From Prevotella sp. tc2-28 (GTDB lineage Bacteria > Bacteroidota > Bacteroidia > Bacteroidales > Bacteroidaceae): DNA of 64,000 nt. The position numbers were made by a program, and so were the translations under genes. The notes below the pieces were generated by a model, which saw only the letters and a list, made by a program, of their open reading frames with translations, did not search any database and was not told where the DNA came from. This document shows, piece by piece, positions 51,959 through 59,212 of the stretch. Position 1 is the stretch's first letter, and the number at the start of each line of letters is the position of its first letter. The stretch is taken from contig NZ_FNRE01000014.1 of assembly GCF_900107705.1 (NCBI RefSeq), forward strand, positions 18,464 through 82,463, in the 5' to 3' direction.

Positions 51959-52573
51959 TTATACTTCTGTTACGTTTCCTACTTGGTGCATAAACTCTTC
52001 TCTTACAATCGGGTCGTCACGGAAAGCGCCTTCAATGACCGTTGTTGTCATTATGCCTTTCTTTCTTGCACCGCGACTTTCTTTACACATATGACGACCC
52101 TTCATTACAAGAGCAATTCCGAGAGGCTCAGGTGCGCCGTCTTTCATCAGGGCTTCTTTGAGCATTGCCACGATGTCGTGAGAAAGACGCTCTTGTACTT
52201 GTAACTTTGCTGAACAGTAGTCTACCACACGTCCAATCTTGGAGATTCCGAGGATTCTTCCTTCTGGTGCTGGTATGTAAGCAAACCAGTACTTTCCGAA
52301 GAAGTCCTTCATATGATGCTCACACTGAGAATAGAAATCCCCTTGGTCGATAACCATATTGTCGTAAGTGATTCCGTCCGTTCCGTTAGGGAATGTAGTA
52401 ATCTTCGGTGCTTTTGTTTGGTCGTAGCCACGATAGATTTCTTTGAACATCTTACTAATTCTGTGGGGTGTTCCCTTCAATCCTTCGCGGTCCGGATCTT
52501 CACCTATCTCTATAAGAAGCTGTCGTACCAACTTCTCTATAACCAAATCTTTTTCGCTTCTTTCCTTTTCCAT
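51959..52573 (-). CDS. folE: GTP cyclohydrolase I
   Basis: 204 residues, a normal length. EDPDREGLKGTPHRISKMFK, SQCEHHMKDFFGKYWFAYIP, GLSKIGRVV-type ISKIGRVVDYCSAKLQVQER and GRHMCKESRGARKKG show the zinc Cys/His and GTP-binding residues. It makes 7,8-dihydroneopterin triphosphate, the first step to preQ0. It is in a run with queE, queD, queC and queF. Confidence 0.93.
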   Translation of the reverse strand: MEKERSEKDLVIEKLVRQLLIEIGEDPDREGLKGTPHRISKMFKEIYRGYDQTKAPKITTFPNGTDGITYDNMVIDQGDFYSQCEHHMKDFFGKYWFAYIPAPEGRILGISKIGRVVDYCSAKLQVQERLSHDIVAMLKEALMKDGAPEPLGIALVMKGRHMCKESRGARKKGIMTTTVIEGAFRDDPIVREEFMHQVGNVTEV

Positions 52574-52577
52574 AATC

Positions 52578-53177
52578 TTATCTTACTTTAAGTATTTTCT
52601 GTTGTTGAAGAGAAAGTTTCCATTTAGGATGGTTCTTAACCCACTCTACACATTTCTTAATGATATAATCGTTCATCTCCTTGTCGCCAGTGTCGCAAGG
52701 TTGGATATAGTACTCTTTGGCACTTATTCCAAAAGCGTCAGGCTCTTGGACGGCATCATAGACAACTTTTACTTCGTCAGCCTTTGTCAGCCACACGCTA
52801 CCTCCGCTCACATATGCTTTCTTTGGCGATGCCGTAATCCAATTGATGTTTCTCGGAACTTCTCTTGTGGCATTGGTTTCCATTGCCACATAGTATCCGT
52901 TAGCGTGTAGCATATCAACAAAATCTTCCGTTACTTGCAACGTTGGCTCTCCGCCTGTAAGTACGACAAAATTGCATTGACTATACTCTAAGAGTTCTTT
53001 GAGTATGTCTTTTGCTTTCATCTTCTTGTAAGAAGCAAAGTCGGTATCACAGAAAGGGCATTTTAGATTACACCCTGAGAAACGAATAAAAATTGCTGCT
53101 CTTCCGGCCCATCTTCCTTCTCCTTGGAGAGAATAGAAGATTTCATTCACCATGTATTCCTTTTCTATCATATTCAT
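52578..53177 (-). CDS. queE: 7-carboxy-7-deazaguanine synthase
   Basis: 199 residues. SGCNLKCPFCDTDFASYKKM (CxxxCxxC cluster, about 33-52) and VLTGGEPTL (about 75-83) are the radical SAM motifs of QueE. FYSLQGEGRWAGRAAIFIRF at the start is diagnostic. It converts CPH4 to CDG. Shares the operon, starting 3 nt from queD. Confidence 0.92.
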   Translation of the reverse strand: MNMIEKEYMVNEIFYSLQGEGRWAGRAAIFIRFSGCNLKCPFCDTDFASYKKMKAKDILKELLEYSQCNFVVLTGGEPTLQVTEDFVDMLHANGYYVAMETNATREVPRNINWITASPKKAYVSGGSVWLTKADEVKVVYDAVQEPDAFGISAKEYYIQPCDTGDKEMNDYIIKKCVEWVKNHPKWKLSLQQQKILKVR

Positions 53178-53180
53178 ATC

Positions 53181-53555
53181 TTAGAGAAGTTTATAGATGT
53201 CAAGATGAAAGTCGAGGTCGGTGGCAACGGCAATGTTACCCTCGCTCTCCTGCACCATTGCTTTGTAGCATTCGGGGATTTGCTGAGTGCACCATTTAGC
53301 GATATTCTCTGCCGTAGGGTTAAAGTCGAGGATTTCGTTAAGATTGCCGTGGTCTAAGCGTCCGTGAATCTTCTCTTTGATATGCTTAAAATCACATACC
53401 ATTCCGTCCTTGTTCAACTCTTTTGCAGCACAATACAATGTAATTATCCAGTTGTGTCCGTGAAGGTTCTGACACTTACTTTCATAGGAGAGGTTGAGAC
53501 GATGTGCGCCTGCTATCTCCATACGCTTCGATACGCAATAAATAAAGTTTTCCAT
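53181..53555 (-). CDS. queD: 6-carboxytetrahydropterin synthase
   Basis: 124 residues. GAHRLNLSYESKCQNLHGHN carries the zinc His (18, 33, 35) and catalytic Cys28. GRLDHGNLNEI and NPTAENIAKW are the further family motifs. It turns dihydroneopterin triphosphate into CPH4. Confidence 0.92.
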   Translation of the reverse strand: MENFIYCVSKRMEIAGAHRLNLSYESKCQNLHGHNWIITLYCAAKELNKDGMVCDFKHIKEKIHGRLDHGNLNEILDFNPTAENIAKWCTQQIPECYKAMVQESEGNIAVATDLDFHLDIYKLL

Positions 53556-53573
53556 AATTCTTCTTAATTAATT

Positions 53574-53603
53574 TTGTTATCTGAATCTTTCTTATTAATT
53601 TTG
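53574..53603 (+). promoter_or_regulatory. Promoter of the 53.6-kb small RNA
   Basis: TTG at 53574-53576, 19-nt spacer, TAATTTTG (53596-53603): a full Bacteroidetes -33/-7 pair on the strand opposite to the que genes. Confidence 0.7.
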
Positions 53604-53608
53604 CCCTT

Positions 53609-53727
53609 TGAAAATGGGTATCGGTTGAAACGAAGGCATCTTACGTCCTTTACACGTATTTTCGAGGTAGGCGATGCCGCCTATGACCCTCTTTAAGCCA
53701 GCATAGGGGTGAAAGCCCCCTTTTTTT
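53609..53727 (+). ncRNA. Candidate independent small RNA (~120 nt)
   Basis: Bounded by the promoter at 53574-53603 and an intrinsic terminator (GGGG 53706-53709, CCCC from 53716, then seven T). The body has a hairpin GGCG/CGCC around AGGCGATGCCGCCT (53677-53690) flanked by GGT/ACC pairing. It has no ORF of note. It runs opposite to and between queD and the tagged protein at 53726. It could be an antisense regulator, a trans-acting sRNA, or an RNA cofactor. It does not resemble preQ1-I or -II aptamers. Confidence 0.6.
53706..53727 (+). terminator. Intrinsic terminator of the small RNA
   Basis: GGGGTGAAAGCCCC stem with loop and seven T. Stem 4-5 bp, strong T-run. It reaches the last codon of the convergent tagged-protein gene. 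Confidence 0.75.
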
Positions 53728-54292
53728 ATTTGTCGAACTGATGCTCATAGACTTCGCCTTTAGAGTTTACAACTAACACAACTTTTGCCTTGAATTCCCA
53801 TTTCGGTGTAATGCTCTGATAATGCTTCATGCCGTCTTCTATATCCTTTCTATGAAAGAGGTTGTGCCTGTCATATATGAGAGCGATTTCCGAATGCTTT
53901 TTGTTTGCGTGTACGATAGCATTCTTTACTGTCACCTTTGCTTCGTCCTTGATACTCTTAGGCGTTGTCTGCTCATATGTTATCTGACTGACCGTACCTT
54001 CTGAGAATTTGCCTTTTTGCATGTTAGTTGCGTATATCTCGTAGCCCGGTCCTTCGGGGGTCAATACGACGTTGAATCCAGCGTCAGAAAGAGCTTTCGC
54101 AGCTTCCATCTCCTCTATGTGGTATTCGTGGCCTGTCATATAGGCTACATAAGCACCACTTACGGCAGAGATTGACGAATTGGATGGGTCATACTGACCT
54201 GTCGCCATACGAGCGTTGAAATCCGCAAGGTTAGCAGCCTTTCCTGCCGCAGAGGGCTGAACTATCCGAGTGCTACCGAATGCCTTTGCCAT
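53726..54292 (-). CDS. Tagged protein with CdiA-like nuclease-type domain
   Basis: 188 residues. MAKAFGSTRIVQPSAAGKAA is a looser version of the MAKGSGTTK tag. Past residue ~55 the sequence HEYHIEEMEAAKALSDAGFN then VVLTPEG, SIKDEAKVTVKNAIVHANKK and HSEIALIYDRHNLFHRKD resembles C-terminal tRNase-type domains of CdiA/colicin-like toxins (BECR fold). It is placed between queD and queC. It may be a virion-carried toxin. Assignment by pattern only. Confidence 0.6.
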   Translation of the reverse strand: MAKAFGSTRIVQPSAAGKAANLADFNARMATGQYDPSNSSISAVSGAYVAYMTGHEYHIEEMEAAKALSDAGFNVVLTPEGPGYEIYATNMQKGKFSEGTVSQITYEQTTPKSIKDEAKVTVKNAIVHANKKHSEIALIYDRHNLFHRKDIEDGMKHYQSITPKWEFKAKVVLVVNSKGEVYEHQFDK

Positions 54293-54299
54293 ACCTCAG

Positions 54300-54953
54300 T
54301 TACTCCTCGTACTCTGTCGGGTCGTCGATACCTGCATCCCTTAGAGCCTCTTTGCGCTCTACACAAGTGCCACATTTTCCGCAATGTTTCTCTCCACCTT
54401 TGTAGCAAGACCATGTTTCGGCATAATTGAGCCCGATTGCTTTGCCTCTCTTGGCGATGTCTGTCTTTGATATATTAGTATAGGGAGCGAAGATTTCAAC
54501 GCCCTCATACGTGCCTTTTTTCATTGCATCGGACATTGCATCGACGAACTCCTTTCGGCAGTCGGGGTAGATTGCGTGGTCACCCGAATGGTTTGCTATC
54601 ATTACTCGGTGCAGATTGTTTGATTCTGCTAACCCGCAGGCAATAGCAAGCATAATGCCGTTACGGAAAGGAACAACTGTTGACTTCATATTCTCGTCGG
54701 CATAATGCCCCTCGGGAATAGCGTCCGCACCTTCAAGGAGAGAGGATTTGAAGTATTGGTGCATAAACTCCAGAGGAATGATAAGGTGCTTGATACCTAA
54801 TCTTTCGCAGTGCAGTTTTGCAAAACCAATCTCTTTCTCCGCATGGTTGCTACCGTAGTTAAAAGTAACCGCCATAGCGATTTCGTCTTTAAATTCGTTC
54901 AGGAGAGTTATTGAATCCATACCTCCAGAAACAACAATCAGAGCGTCTTTCAT
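54300..54953 (-). CDS. queC: 7-cyano-7-deazaguanine synthase
   Basis: 217 residues. ALIVVSGGMDSITLL (P-loop, about 4-18), MLAIACGLAESNN, ANHSGDHAIYPDCR and the zinc CYKGGEKHCGKCGTCVERKE at the end are the QueC motifs. It makes preQ0 with ATP. Confidence 0.94.
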   Translation of the reverse strand: MKDALIVVSGGMDSITLLNEFKDEIAMAVTFNYGSNHAEKEIGFAKLHCERLGIKHLIIPLEFMHQYFKSSLLEGADAIPEGHYADENMKSTVVPFRNGIMLAIACGLAESNNLHRVMIANHSGDHAIYPDCRKEFVDAMSDAMKKGTYEGVEIFAPYTNISKTDIAKRGKAIGLNYAETWSCYKGGEKHCGKCGTCVERKEALRDAGIDDPTEYEE

Positions 54954-54959
54954 TTTCTT

Positions 54960-55433
54960 TTACTCATTACGGAATACTGCTGCCATACGCTGTGTTGCAA
55001 GCGCTTGATACTTCTCATCGCCTACATAGTTAGCGAAAGGATAGATAGAGATACCACCTCTTGGGTTGAAGATGCCGATTACCTCCAGATACTTCGGCTC
55101 CATCAGCTTAACAAGGTCTTTCATAATCATATTGACACAATCCTCATGGAAATCTCCGTGATTACGGAATGAGAAGAGATAGAGTTTGAGTGACTTACTC
55201 TCAACCATCTTCTCACGGGGAATGTAGTTGATGATAATCTTTGCGAAGTCGGGCTGATGTGTCTTAGGGCACAGGCTTGTAAACTCAGGACAGTTGAACG
55301 TCACCACATAGTCATTGTCGGGGTGCTTGTTGATGAACGTCTCCAGTACCTCGGGTGCATAGTCTGTTGGGTACTTCGTGTGCTGATTGCCTAACAGGGA
55401 AACATTTCCTAATTCGTTTTCTTTTCTACTCAT
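54960..55433 (-). CDS. queF: preQ0 reductase (QueF)
   Basis: 157 residues. [16 protein letters not shown] (catalytic Cys) and [20 protein letters not shown] (substrate motif) plus [11 protein letters not shown] are all present. This is the short, single-domain type that makes preQ1 from preQ0 with NADPH. An intact QueF favours preQ1 rather than preQ0 in the DNA. Confidence 0.9.
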   Translation of the reverse strand: MSRKENELGNVSLLGNQHTKYPTDYAPEVLETFINKHPDNDYVVTFNCPEFTSLCPKTHQPDFAKIIINYIPREKMVESKSLKLYLFSFRNHGDFHEDCVNMIMKDLVKLMEPKYLEVIGIFNPRGGISIYPFANYVGDEKYQALATQRMAAVFRNE

Positions 55434-55447
55434 AATCTTCTATATAT

Positions 55448-56194
55448 TTAAATGGTTGGTAAATTCTTTATTGCGTAATCTTGATAGAGTCGCCATTGCT
55501 GCAAGTTATACTTTTCGATGATAGCACCATTAGCTTTGTGGCCTGCGGGACGAGTAACCATCTTCATCACCTTTTTCTCTTTGTCAAAGACACACATAGA
55601 GCCGTAACGTTTTCCCATAGACCATGTGCTGCTATCCACACTGTCGAAATGGAACTTTGGCAGTAGGGAGGTCTTTGTGAAGCCCAACCCGTGTATTTTA
55701 CAATTATGCTGATGGGCGAGTTTAATCATCTTTGGCGCATACTTTTCTGTTACCTTAGTTGATAATCCTTCGGTAAGAAAGAATCCAAGACAGATACGGG
55801 GGTAATCTTTGCAATCTCGCACGAAACTCTCCGTGCCCCTTATAGTATGCCATACAGGGATAGACTGCCAACCTACGAGGTTTTCCAGTTTGTCACGGAT
55901 GCGACGAGTCTGCTCTACTCCTTCTATCTGGTCCACGTCTAACTCTACATAGTCCTTTATCTTATAGTCACGAATGAATGCAGCATAGTTTCTTATATAC
56001 TCGTCCATGTTGACATACTTACCCGAATTAATAAAGGTAAAGATTCCGCTATCAAGTAGAAAGTTGCGCATATTCGGAATCTCCGCAACGAGTTTCGGCA
56101 GGCTCTGACAATAGTAGTAAGACGAAAGCACATCGGCACCTCGCAGACAGTCATACGGCTGTATCAATGATGTTATGGCGAGATATACTATCAT
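55448..56194 (-). CDS. DpdA-like DNA deazaguanine transglycosylase
   Basis: 248 residues. NFLLDSGIFTFINSGK (about 43-58) corresponds to the TGT DSGGFQ active-site loop. VELDVDQIEG, HGLGFTKTSLLPKFHFDSVD and SSTWSMGKRYG also fit. This length and these motifs match phage DpdA enzymes, which swap guanine in DNA for preQ0/preQ1. It is operonic with queF and the ParB-like gene, and its promoter is a late-class one. Confidence 0.85.
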   Translation of the reverse strand: MIVYLAITSLIQPYDCLRGADVLSSYYYCQSLPKLVAEIPNMRNFLLDSGIFTFINSGKYVNMDEYIRNYAAFIRDYKIKDYVELDVDQIEGVEQTRRIRDKLENLVGWQSIPVWHTIRGTESFVRDCKDYPRICLGFFLTEGLSTKVTEKYAPKMIKLAHQHNCKIHGLGFTKTSLLPKFHFDSVDSSTWSMGKRYGSMCVFDKEKKVMKMVTRPAGHKANGAIIEKYNLQQWRLYQDYAIKNLPTI

Positions 56195-56195
56195 C

Positions 56196-56822
56196 TTACT
56201 TCTTTATTGTGCATCCTTCCCACTCTTCAAGCGTCACTTTCAGTGCCTCTTTGATGTCATCTACCTTGTCGCCCATTTCGTTAGGAACTTCGATAGTGAT
56301 TGTGATAGGCTTCTCTTTCTGCGTTGCTTCGTGCTCCTCATACAATCCCGACAGGTCCATATCTTCCTCGTCCGAGGTAAGGAACGAAACATCCATACCC
56401 CAATCCTCTAAGTCCGAAACATCCCAATCGTCGTTGGCAAGTGCATCCCAATCGGTGTTACCGAAAGCAATGTTATCCTTGATGACAAACTCTTTCAGTT
56501 TCTCTACGGGCGTTTCTTTCTTGAAGATATAGCAAGGGAACTCGGTTATGCCGACCTCACGACCTGCAAGGAAACGCATATTGCCGCCGATGATAATGTA
56601 GTGTCCGTTATCAAGCGGATAGACCTTCAAGGGGTTGGCTTCAAGGAACTCGGGCGATTGCTCCAGAGAAAGTTTGAGTTTAGCAAACCTCTCGTCCTTG
56701 ATATAACGAGGGTTCTTTGGAAGGCCTTCAAGCTGTCCGTCATTTTGTTCGATTAAGGATGCGGAAAGGACGTGAGTATAGTCCAATTTCTGCGCTTCTG
56801 CGATGTCGTTTTTCTTTGCCAT
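56196..56822 (-). CDS. DpdB/ParB-like protein
   Basis: 208 residues. LEGLPKNPRYIKDERFAKLK, KVYPLDNGHYIIIGGNMRFL and AGREVGITEFPCYIF (about 33-100) give the ParB/Srx fold with the GGNMR loop. The acidic C-terminal half (DEEDMDLSGLYEEHEATQKE) is not typical of chromosome ParB. In bacterial Dpd clusters a ParB-like DpdB accompanies DpdA; this is the likely equivalent. It starts 2 nt from the DpdA-like gene. Confidence 0.75.
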   Translation of the reverse strand: MAKKNDIAEAQKLDYTHVLSASLIEQNDGQLEGLPKNPRYIKDERFAKLKLSLEQSPEFLEANPLKVYPLDNGHYIIIGGNMRFLAGREVGITEFPCYIFKKETPVEKLKEFVIKDNIAFGNTDWDALANDDWDVSDLEDWGMDVSFLTSDEEDMDLSGLYEEHEATQKEKPITITIEVPNEMGDKVDDIKEALKVTLEEWEGCTIKK

Positions 56823-56849
56823 ATCTTTGCTGTTTTATTCAATTTTATG

Positions 56850-56909
56850 CAAAGATACGGGTATTATATATAGTTTTACGGATTTTAAGGTGTTAGCGTG
56901 TAAACAAAT
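56850..56909 (-). promoter_or_regulatory. Late-class promoter of the Dpd operon
   Basis: Minus strand: TATCTTTG (56850-56857) and the variant ATTTGTTTA (plus TAAACAAAT, 56901-56909) with 43 nt between. Confidence 0.65.
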
Positions 56910-56928
56910 AGGGTTTGCAAGGCTTTAA

Positions 56929-56988
56929 ACTTGTTTATTGTCATCTACCACACTTCTGTCTGCGCTTTTTTCTTTTTCTCTACCTTTG
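56929..56988 (+). promoter_or_regulatory. Late-class promoter of the 57.0-kb tagged gene
   Basis: ACTTGTTTA (56929-56937), 43 nt, TACCTTTG (56981-56988). Divergent from the Dpd promoter, 20 bp between the two elements. Confidence 0.75.
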
Positions 56989-57002
56989 CAAGAAAATAGA
57001 AT

Positions 57003-57590
57003 ATGGCAAAAGGAAGTGGAAATACAAGAAGTAGTAATGCTTCTTTATTGAAAGTAAGTCGTAGTACGGCAGGAACGGTGAAATCTGTTACTGTGTATTC
57101 TAAGAACTATGCCTTCATGCAAAATGGCAGATTGGCGAATTCTGCTACAAAGCGATTGGAAAAGATTATTGAAGAAAAGAAAGAAAATGGCTTTAGTAAA
57201 GATACAGCTCCTTTTAAGTTTGGAACATTATCTCCTGTATTAGCAGAAAAGTTTGAAGATATGACAGGAATTCATATAGTAAATAGAGACGCTTACATAG
57301 GACAGAAGTCAATGTTTCATCACCGAACAGGAGATAAAGAAGAAAAGGGGAAAGTTGTTCCTTTAAGTGAGATAGCAAAGATGCCGAAGAAGATAGGAGG
57401 TATGGATATCTATGAACATACTGGCGCTATCATTTTCACAGATTATAAAAATATGTTTGTTCTAAAACCAAACGATAGAGTAACATTAGCAAATGGAAAG
57501 ACTATCGTAACCAATCATGTAAGTAGTTCCGTTGTTACAGATAAGAAGATGTTTGGTATTGAACATGGTTACAAAAGAATAAAAATATAA
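57003..57590 (+). CDS. Tagged protein with PBECR-like nuclease-type domain
   Basis: 195 residues. MAKGSGNTRSSNASLLKVSR carries the tag. The rest, FKFGTLSPVLAEKFEDMTGI and HIVNRDAYIGQKSMFHHRT, then GGMDIYEHTGAIIFTDYKNM and TIVTNHVSSS, looks like phage BECR-fold (PBECR) nuclease domains found on MuF proteins. It is a single plus-strand gene and more AT-rich than its neighbours. It may be a virion-borne RNase toxin; no antitoxin is adjacent. Confidence 0.6.
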   Translation: MAKGSGNTRSSNASLLKVSRSTAGTVKSVTVYSKNYAFMQNGRLANSATKRLEKIIEEKKENGFSKDTAPFKFGTLSPVLAEKFEDMTGIHIVNRDAYIGQKSMFHHRTGDKEEKGKVVPLSEIAKMPKKIGGMDIYEHTGAIIFTDYKNMFVLKPNDRVTLANGKTIVTNHVSSSVVTDKKMFGIEHGYKRIKI

Positions 57591-57676
57591 AGATAGTGTG
57601 ACGAGGGAATCGGACCCTTCCTTCCGCAGAACGTCTGGTTTGTTCCACATATACCAGCATCTATCACACTATCTTT
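57589..57676 (-). ncRNA. Candidate pseudoknotted/tRNA-like small RNA
   Basis: A 13-bp perfect stem, AAAGATAGTGTGA (57589-57601) with TCACACTATCTTT (57664-57676), encloses 62 nt. On the minus strand: TA after the stem, a TGTGGAAC/GTTCTGCG hairpin with loop ACCAG that can pair CTGGT upstream, and an AGGG-TCCGATT-CCCT arm like a tRNA T-arm. The length is tRNA-like, but there is no proper D-arm or anticodon arm. It has its own promoter at 57684-57691 and a T-rich 3' flank. Confidence 0.5.
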
Positions 57677-57683
57677 CTGGGTG

Positions 57684-57790
57684 CAAATTTAATAATATTT
57701 TATCAAAGAATATTAGTTTCAATGTTAGAATTATATTTTTTTAAATTGTTTTAAGACGATATACCGCGATATTAAGACGCATTAAGACAA
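57684..57790 (-). promoter_or_regulatory. Promoter and repeats ahead of the 57.6-kb small RNA
   Basis: Minus strand TAAATTTG (57684-57691). Upstream, 57749-57788 holds three TTAAGAC repeats, as in the 29.3- and 48.8-kb early promoters. Transcription would start at the RNA's outer stem. No clear -33. Confidence 0.5.
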
Positions 57791-58072
57791 TTATTCAGAA
57801 TGTCCATCTTCTATAATTACCTGTGGTTCAGATACTTGTGCCGTTAAACACTCTACTTCATGCCACTTCTCCAGAGGGTAATAATCCGATGTAACGATGG
57901 CATTTTTAGCATCTACATCTACCCAAGAGCCTTCTGGGGTACGACTATCTATCATCCAATCAAATCTCTTGTCATGGGCAAAGACATAGAATGCTTCTTC
58001 TTTTGTCGAGGCTGCAACCAGAATGAGCCCTCCGCTATAACTGCCCTGTCTTTTACATGCAAATACTTTCAT
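57791..58072 (-). CDS. Hypothetical protein
   Basis: 93 residues. MKVFACKRQGSYSGGLILVA then ASTKEEAFYVF is a small beta-alpha domain; the tail is acidic. It overlaps the PcfJ-like stop region by 4 nt. Unrecognised. Confidence 0.55.
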   Translation of the reverse strand: MKVFACKRQGSYSGGLILVAASTKEEAFYVFAHDKRFDWMIDSRTPEGSWVDVDAKNAIVTSDYYPLEKWHEVECLTAQVSEPQVIIEDGHSE

Positions 58073-59208
58073 ACTACTTTCTTTAATTTGTTACGTTTCT
58101 TTATCTCTTTCATATTTCTCTGTACCAGTTCCACTATCTGCTTATGATAAGGAGTTTCCTTGTTTTGCACGCCTCGGCTCTGAACCACTTTGTAATTAGT
58201 CAGATTCACCTCTACTGTTTCCACTCTCTTGCCGTCAATCTTAGCAGAAAGGATAAGGGAGTTGGGCTTATCATAGTAACCGCCGACACAGTGGCACATA
58301 TGAGCCCCTTCCTCTGCGATACCCATCGCCGTAGGGATAGCTTGTATGACAATGTTATCACATTGTAGTATCATATCAAGGAACTGTTTGCGCTGTTCTC
58401 GGAAGATAGGTTCGTAGGCTTCAATCTTCTCTTTCTCTCTTTCAAGGAAACGTTTCAGGTTTACTTTTGTCGTCCAGTGCAAATGTGCTTCCGAAAGGTA
58501 TTCGGGGCAGATATAGTGCGGATTTCTTGTGTCTAATCCGAGATAATCCAAATCATTTATCATATCTATCCAATCCGACACCTCTTTTTTATCTTCCCAA
58601 TGATAGCCGTGACGGAGAGCGACACGAATAGAGTTCCAGATAGTCTCCGTTAGCTTTTCTTCATGGTAGGCGAAATACCTAAAGAGTAAGTGCTGATGAA
58701 CTTTAAGGAGTGTTTCCATTCGGTTATTCTTTAACAAAGCGAGCGCGAATTTATAAGGACTTACGCCGTGCGTAGTGGTTTTCATTCCTCGCTGTTTCAA
58801 TGCAGGCAGTAATGAACGAACCTTTGCTCTACTCCATCCTATCCTATCCATACCTCCGAGATAAGAGTATCTATAGTGTGCTTCTCTACGGAACCAATCT
58901 TTGATAGTCATTTCAGAATCTCTCTTCCATCTATCAACGCCCATAAAACGCATCTTCGCCATTGCAATAATGCACTCTTCATTGAGCCATACCTGCGCAA
59001 ACTCAAATAGCGTTCTCGGACGTTTGTAGTAATAGCGAATAACCTGCCACTCTTTGCAACGTTCCATTATAAGGTAATAGCATAGGCCTTTCCTTTGATA
59101 GATACGCTTATAATCTTTATCTATCCATTCAATATCTTTTGGACGTATTTCTTTGAGGGTAGCGGATAATTCTACTACTCTACGTTCTTCTGCGTTTCTT
59201 GGTTTCAT
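58069..59208 (-). CDS. PcfJ-like protein
   Basis: 379 residues. The C-terminal EEGAHMCHCVGGYYDKPNSL (about 318-337) and KIDGKRVETVEVNLTNYKVV are the PcfJ motif; the N-terminal 250 residues are helical and basic. PcfJ is known from conjugative plasmids and integrative elements, role unclear. It is adjacent to PcfK, as in those elements. Confidence 0.8.
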   Translation of the reverse strand: MKPRNAEERRVVELSATLKEIRPKDIEWIDKDYKRIYQRKGLCYYLIMERCKEWQVIRYYYKRPRTLFEFAQVWLNEECIIAMAKMRFMGVDRWKRDSEMTIKDWFRREAHYRYSYLGGMDRIGWSRAKVRSLLPALKQRGMKTTTHGVSPYKFALALLKNNRMETLLKVHQHLLFRYFAYHEEKLTETIWNSIRVALRHGYHWEDKKEVSDWIDMINDLDYLGLDTRNPHYICPEYLSEAHLHWTTKVNLKRFLEREKEKIEAYEPIFREQRKQFLDMILQCDNIVIQAIPTAMGIAEEGAHMCHCVGGYYDKPNSLILSAKIDGKRVETVEVNLTNYKVVQSRGVQNKETPYHKQIVELVQRNMKEIKKRNKLKKVV

Positions 59209-59212
59209 AACT

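Noticed and set aside
53609..53727. preQ1 riboswitch upstream of the que genes
   Set aside because: The preQ1-I and preQ1-II signature sequences are not present, and the transcript runs opposite to the que genes.
57589..57676. Ordinary tRNA gene
   Set aside because: Acceptor-like stem and T-arm are present, but no D-arm pairing or 5+7+5 anticodon arm could be built.
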